Source of the DNA: Prinia subflava
Lineage: Eukaryota > Chordata > Aves > Passeriformes > Cisticolidae
Assembly (NCBI RefSeq): GCF_021018805.1
Contig: NC_086258.1
Coordinates: forward strand, 5,929,081-5,993,080
Direction of reading: 5' to 3'
DNA length: 64,000 bases
The notes beneath the pieces were generated by a model, which saw nothing but the letters and a program-made list of their open reading frames with translations, was not told the origin of the DNA and did no database searches. A program made the translations under genes and the position numbers. This document shows, in pieces, positions 60,961 to 64,000 of the stretch; the stretch's first letter is position 1; every line of letters starts with the position of its first letter.

Positions 60961-63900
60961 GTAAAAAAATGGGTGGGAAGGGTTTGCAGGGCTGAAGTCA
61001 GGGATGTCGTTGTCATCCATCACCTCAGCCCTGCTGGGAGTGACCTCAGCTTACCCCCCAGTCACCCAGTGCAGTGGAGCTGGGCAGGATTTCATCTTGG
61101 AGCTGTCACCTGGATCCTCCCTGCCTGGCCACTGCACCTGGCAGAGGTGGGATCTGAGCATCCTTTCCCCTCACATTGCCACGCTGCTTTCTCAGCCCCC
61201 AGGAAGGGCTTTGTCTGGTGAAAGACACTTCATACCAGCCACCCTCTTGTCCCTTTGTCCCCCTGAGGATGAGTGCTGGCTGGAGTGGGGGGAAACTGAG
61301 GCAGATGTTGAGCCACATATGCCTGGTTTTGGCTCTTGGCATTTCCTCCCTCACTTCAACACTGAGATTTGGGGACAGGACCCTGAGACAGCTTTTTTGA
61401 GTTATCTCCTGTGTTTCACTGGTCATCTCTCTGTAGGGAACTGGAGCCAGTCTCAAGTTGTGGAGAATTTGAAGCAGCAATTTCAAGGCAGGGAAATAAA
61501 AGTTCAGCCTGCAGAGGGAAGGTGGCCCCTCATTTGGGCTGAATTGACTTATCTAGATTATTTTAATTTTTTCAAAGACTTTAGGAAATGGTATTTTGGG
61601 GCATTTTTCTAAGTGGTTCTCATTATTACAATTTTACTGACAGTTTAAGGCATTATTTGTATGGTGTTTGAGAAATCAGTGAAAGTAAAAAATATTAGAA
61701 GTCTCCCTTGGAAATTATTTTTGTGCTTTTTGGTATTACTTGTTTGGTTTTTTATCTCCTTTCCTTTCACCTGTGCATTTGGGCTGTGAGGATGGGGTAC
61801 CCCAAAACCTCTTTCGAGCTGGATGAAGGGTGCTTCACTGTGTCACCACAGCCAGAAAAGCAGGCTGGGATTGCTGTTTGCAGAAGTCCACCTTACTCCT
61901 GAGGAACAACGTGCAATGGAGCTGGTGCCTGGGTGATGCTGGTCTCTCCCTCCCCACCTCTCCTGAAGGGAGGAACATGCAGCACATGGGGTTTTGTTGT
62001 CTTGTGTTCACTTGGCTTGTGGACATGCAGACTTTAAAAGAAGGTACTAGCTATCCTCTTTTCATGGTTTGTGATGCCCATGTTACTTTATAAGGTAAAT
62101 AACCCAAACTATCCAATAAAATTCCAACACTGTGCATTAATAGAGTAATGGAGATATTTAACGTATGCAGTAAAGCTGCTATTCCAGAGCCCTAGGCCTG
62201 CTTTAGTAGCTGTAACAGAAGTGAATAAGATCTTTTCCTGCTTTTATTTATACACATATAATATCAAATATTACTGAGTTGTTGCTTGTTAATGTTAGCC
62301 AAAGGGGTTAAGAGAAATAAAAAGGGATTTTGCAACCATATCAGGGGAGAAAGAGCAAAAGTAGGCCCATTAATAAATGAGGGAGCTGAATCCAGCAATG
62401 ATATTGAAGTGACTAAGTTACTGAGCTGCTTTTAAAATCAGTCTCTGGTAAAATCAGTGGAGACAATTAGGAGACCTTGTCAGATACAATCATGGGCTCC
62501 CAAATAGAAGAGCAGCCCATGAGGAAATAGAGAGGCCACGAGGAATAAGGGAATGAAGCCAGCAGCTGTTGAAGTCAGAAGAAAGGCTCGTGTTGAGTCC
62601 ATGTAGCTGTCACTGGGATGTTGTGCCAGCAGGTCAGAGATGTCTCTGCTGTGGCATGGGTGCTTGTATCTCACCTGGGACACAGGAGAAATGTGGGATG
62701 GGGTGGGAAAGCCTGGGGCAAGGGGAGCTGAGGTAGAAAAATAGGCTGAGCTGGGAAATTTCCATTTGCCCACATGGTACAAAGAGCAGGGCTGGCATGG
62801 AGGGAGAGGTGCTGTTTCACGCTCCCAGCAATGCTCCTGAAGTTAAAAATTTGCTCCTGTGTTGTCTGAGCTGTTGGAGGTGGCAGGACTGTGGGAAGAA
62901 GCACGGCATGGCACGTGGAAGTGCTTACTGGGGGTCAGAGCAGCCCAAAGGAACTGAATGGACACAGTATTCCAGTTCTGCCCAGTGCCTCTGGGCGTCT
63001 CACTGGAGATACCTGGCCGTAGGATGGAAGCTTCAGTGAGTTCCTGTAAATTAAATGTAGGTGAACAGGGGTAGGCTGAACGGTGGCAGCTCCCAACACC
63101 CATCTAAGGGTCACATTCTCCATCGTGGGCTTTTTCTCAGGATGGTCAATGTCACAGTTTACATCCCTTTCCCACATCATTGTGAATGTTTTCATTACAT
63201 GCACAAAAACAGCGAAGTCAAAGAGGAAAGAACTACATAGAAAGCCTGGGAAGATTTGCTGTAAGAAGGCAGGAATAACCATGCCACAAGGAAAATGCCA
63301 AGTGGATGTAACTGCAACAGAGATCCAGAGGAAAAGACCTTCTTGCAGAACAGCTGAAGAACTGGAAGACTTGGAATAAATCTCACTGCAGGAATGGAGA
63401 GCACTGGTCAAAATGGTGTTGTTGTGGACCCATCTCTTAGGCTGGTTGTGGTCACAGAAAGGCTAAAACCTTCTGCTCTGTGCAGCTTGTGTAAGGGCAA
63501 GATCTGCCATTTGATATTTTTGGGGCAACAGATGCTGAGGCCACGTGTCAGACAGCCCTGGAGACATTACCCTGGTTCCTTCTCTCTTGCTTGTGCTCAC
63601 AGCACTTTTCCAGTGCTCAAGTCTGGGCACTGCAATGACAGTCAAGTGTAAACCCACTGGGAAGGGATTTGGAGTAAAGTACTGCAATGACATGGAGCCG
63701 ATGGATAAATGCAGGAGGAAAGGTTAAAGGAGTTAAAGCCTTGGGTTCTGCAGGTTCCTTTGCAGAGATGTCCAGGATGCAAGAGACCAGCTGCAGCCCT
63801 GGGTGCAGTCCTTGGTGAAGTGATGTGTGGCAGAGACTGTCACTGTTCTCTAGGAAAGAAGAGTGTAAATGCAAAGAAAGGGATTTGGAGGTACCCAGCC

Positions 63901-64000
63901 TTTAAAATTTCAAGTGAAGGTGGGAGCAGTAAGACTGACTTACACAAAGGAAAATGGAGACTGAATAATAGTTTAAAATCCCAGTGAATGAGCCAGCAGC
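60961..64000. other. Intergenic sequence to the window end
   Basis: No recognised gene. The 61600-62480 stretch is A/T rich. A 98-codon Lys/Arg-rich frame at 63083-63379 is not recognisable. Nothing else could be supported. Confidence 0.5.

Noticed and set aside
63083..63379. 98-codon Lys/Arg-rich frame near the right edge
   Set aside because: No recognisable family and no convincing splice sites; one of several overlapping frames on both strands.

Overview
The window is vertebrate nuclear DNA, most likely avian. It has two recognisable protein-coding genes, long introns with consensus GT..AG junctions, dense CpG islands at promoters, and otherwise sparse sequence. The bird call rests on the 3' tail of a CR1 LINE ending in tandem ATTCTATG units (47190-47263) and on a roughly 730-bp LTR-like interspersed repeat of a type I associate with bird genomes (48030-48760). 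I cannot name the species. Nothing here looks bacterial, and no operons, CRISPR arrays or plasmid features are present.

Left part (1-14.2 kb): the 3' half of PTPA (PPP2R4, the PP2A activator and peptidyl-prolyl isomerase) on the plus strand. The last five coding exons are at 510-609, 1454-1578, 2093-2193, 6574-6681 and 11633-11707, followed by a 3' UTR of about 2.5 kb ending at an ATTAAA signal (14207-14212). All phases join without a break. The 5' exons lie off the left edge.

Middle (14.2-27.6 kb): about 10 kb of intergenic sequence, then IER5L on the minus strand, so the two genes converge tail to tail. IER5L is an intronless 321-codon frame (26688 to 25723). It has a TATA box, two CCAAT boxes and a CpG island upstream, and an A/T-rich 3' UTR with AATAAA signals at 25523-25528 and 24416-24421. 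A second CpG island with a CTCF-like motif (23.4-24.3 kb) sits just past its 3' end. PTPA and IER5L are neighbours in human 9q34.11 as well, so this is conserved synteny. Both products act on PP2A: PTPA on the catalytic subunit, and the IER5 family through B55-type holoenzymes.

Right part (27.6-64 kb): about 36 kb in which I find no recognisable protein-coding exon. It holds one orphan CpG island with an inverted pair of ZNF143-type sites (33.6-34.3 kb), the CR1 fragment, a short inverted repeat (47471-47525), the LTR-like element, and a GC-rich stretch at 59.6-60.9 kb. In human the matching interval carries lncRNAs, so noncoding transcripts and regulatory DNA are the likely content, but the sequence alone cannot prove that. 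The most interesting leads are the orphan island, the divergent CTCF-type pair in a PTPA intron, and the island abutting the IER5L 3' end. I did not find a clear new biological system.
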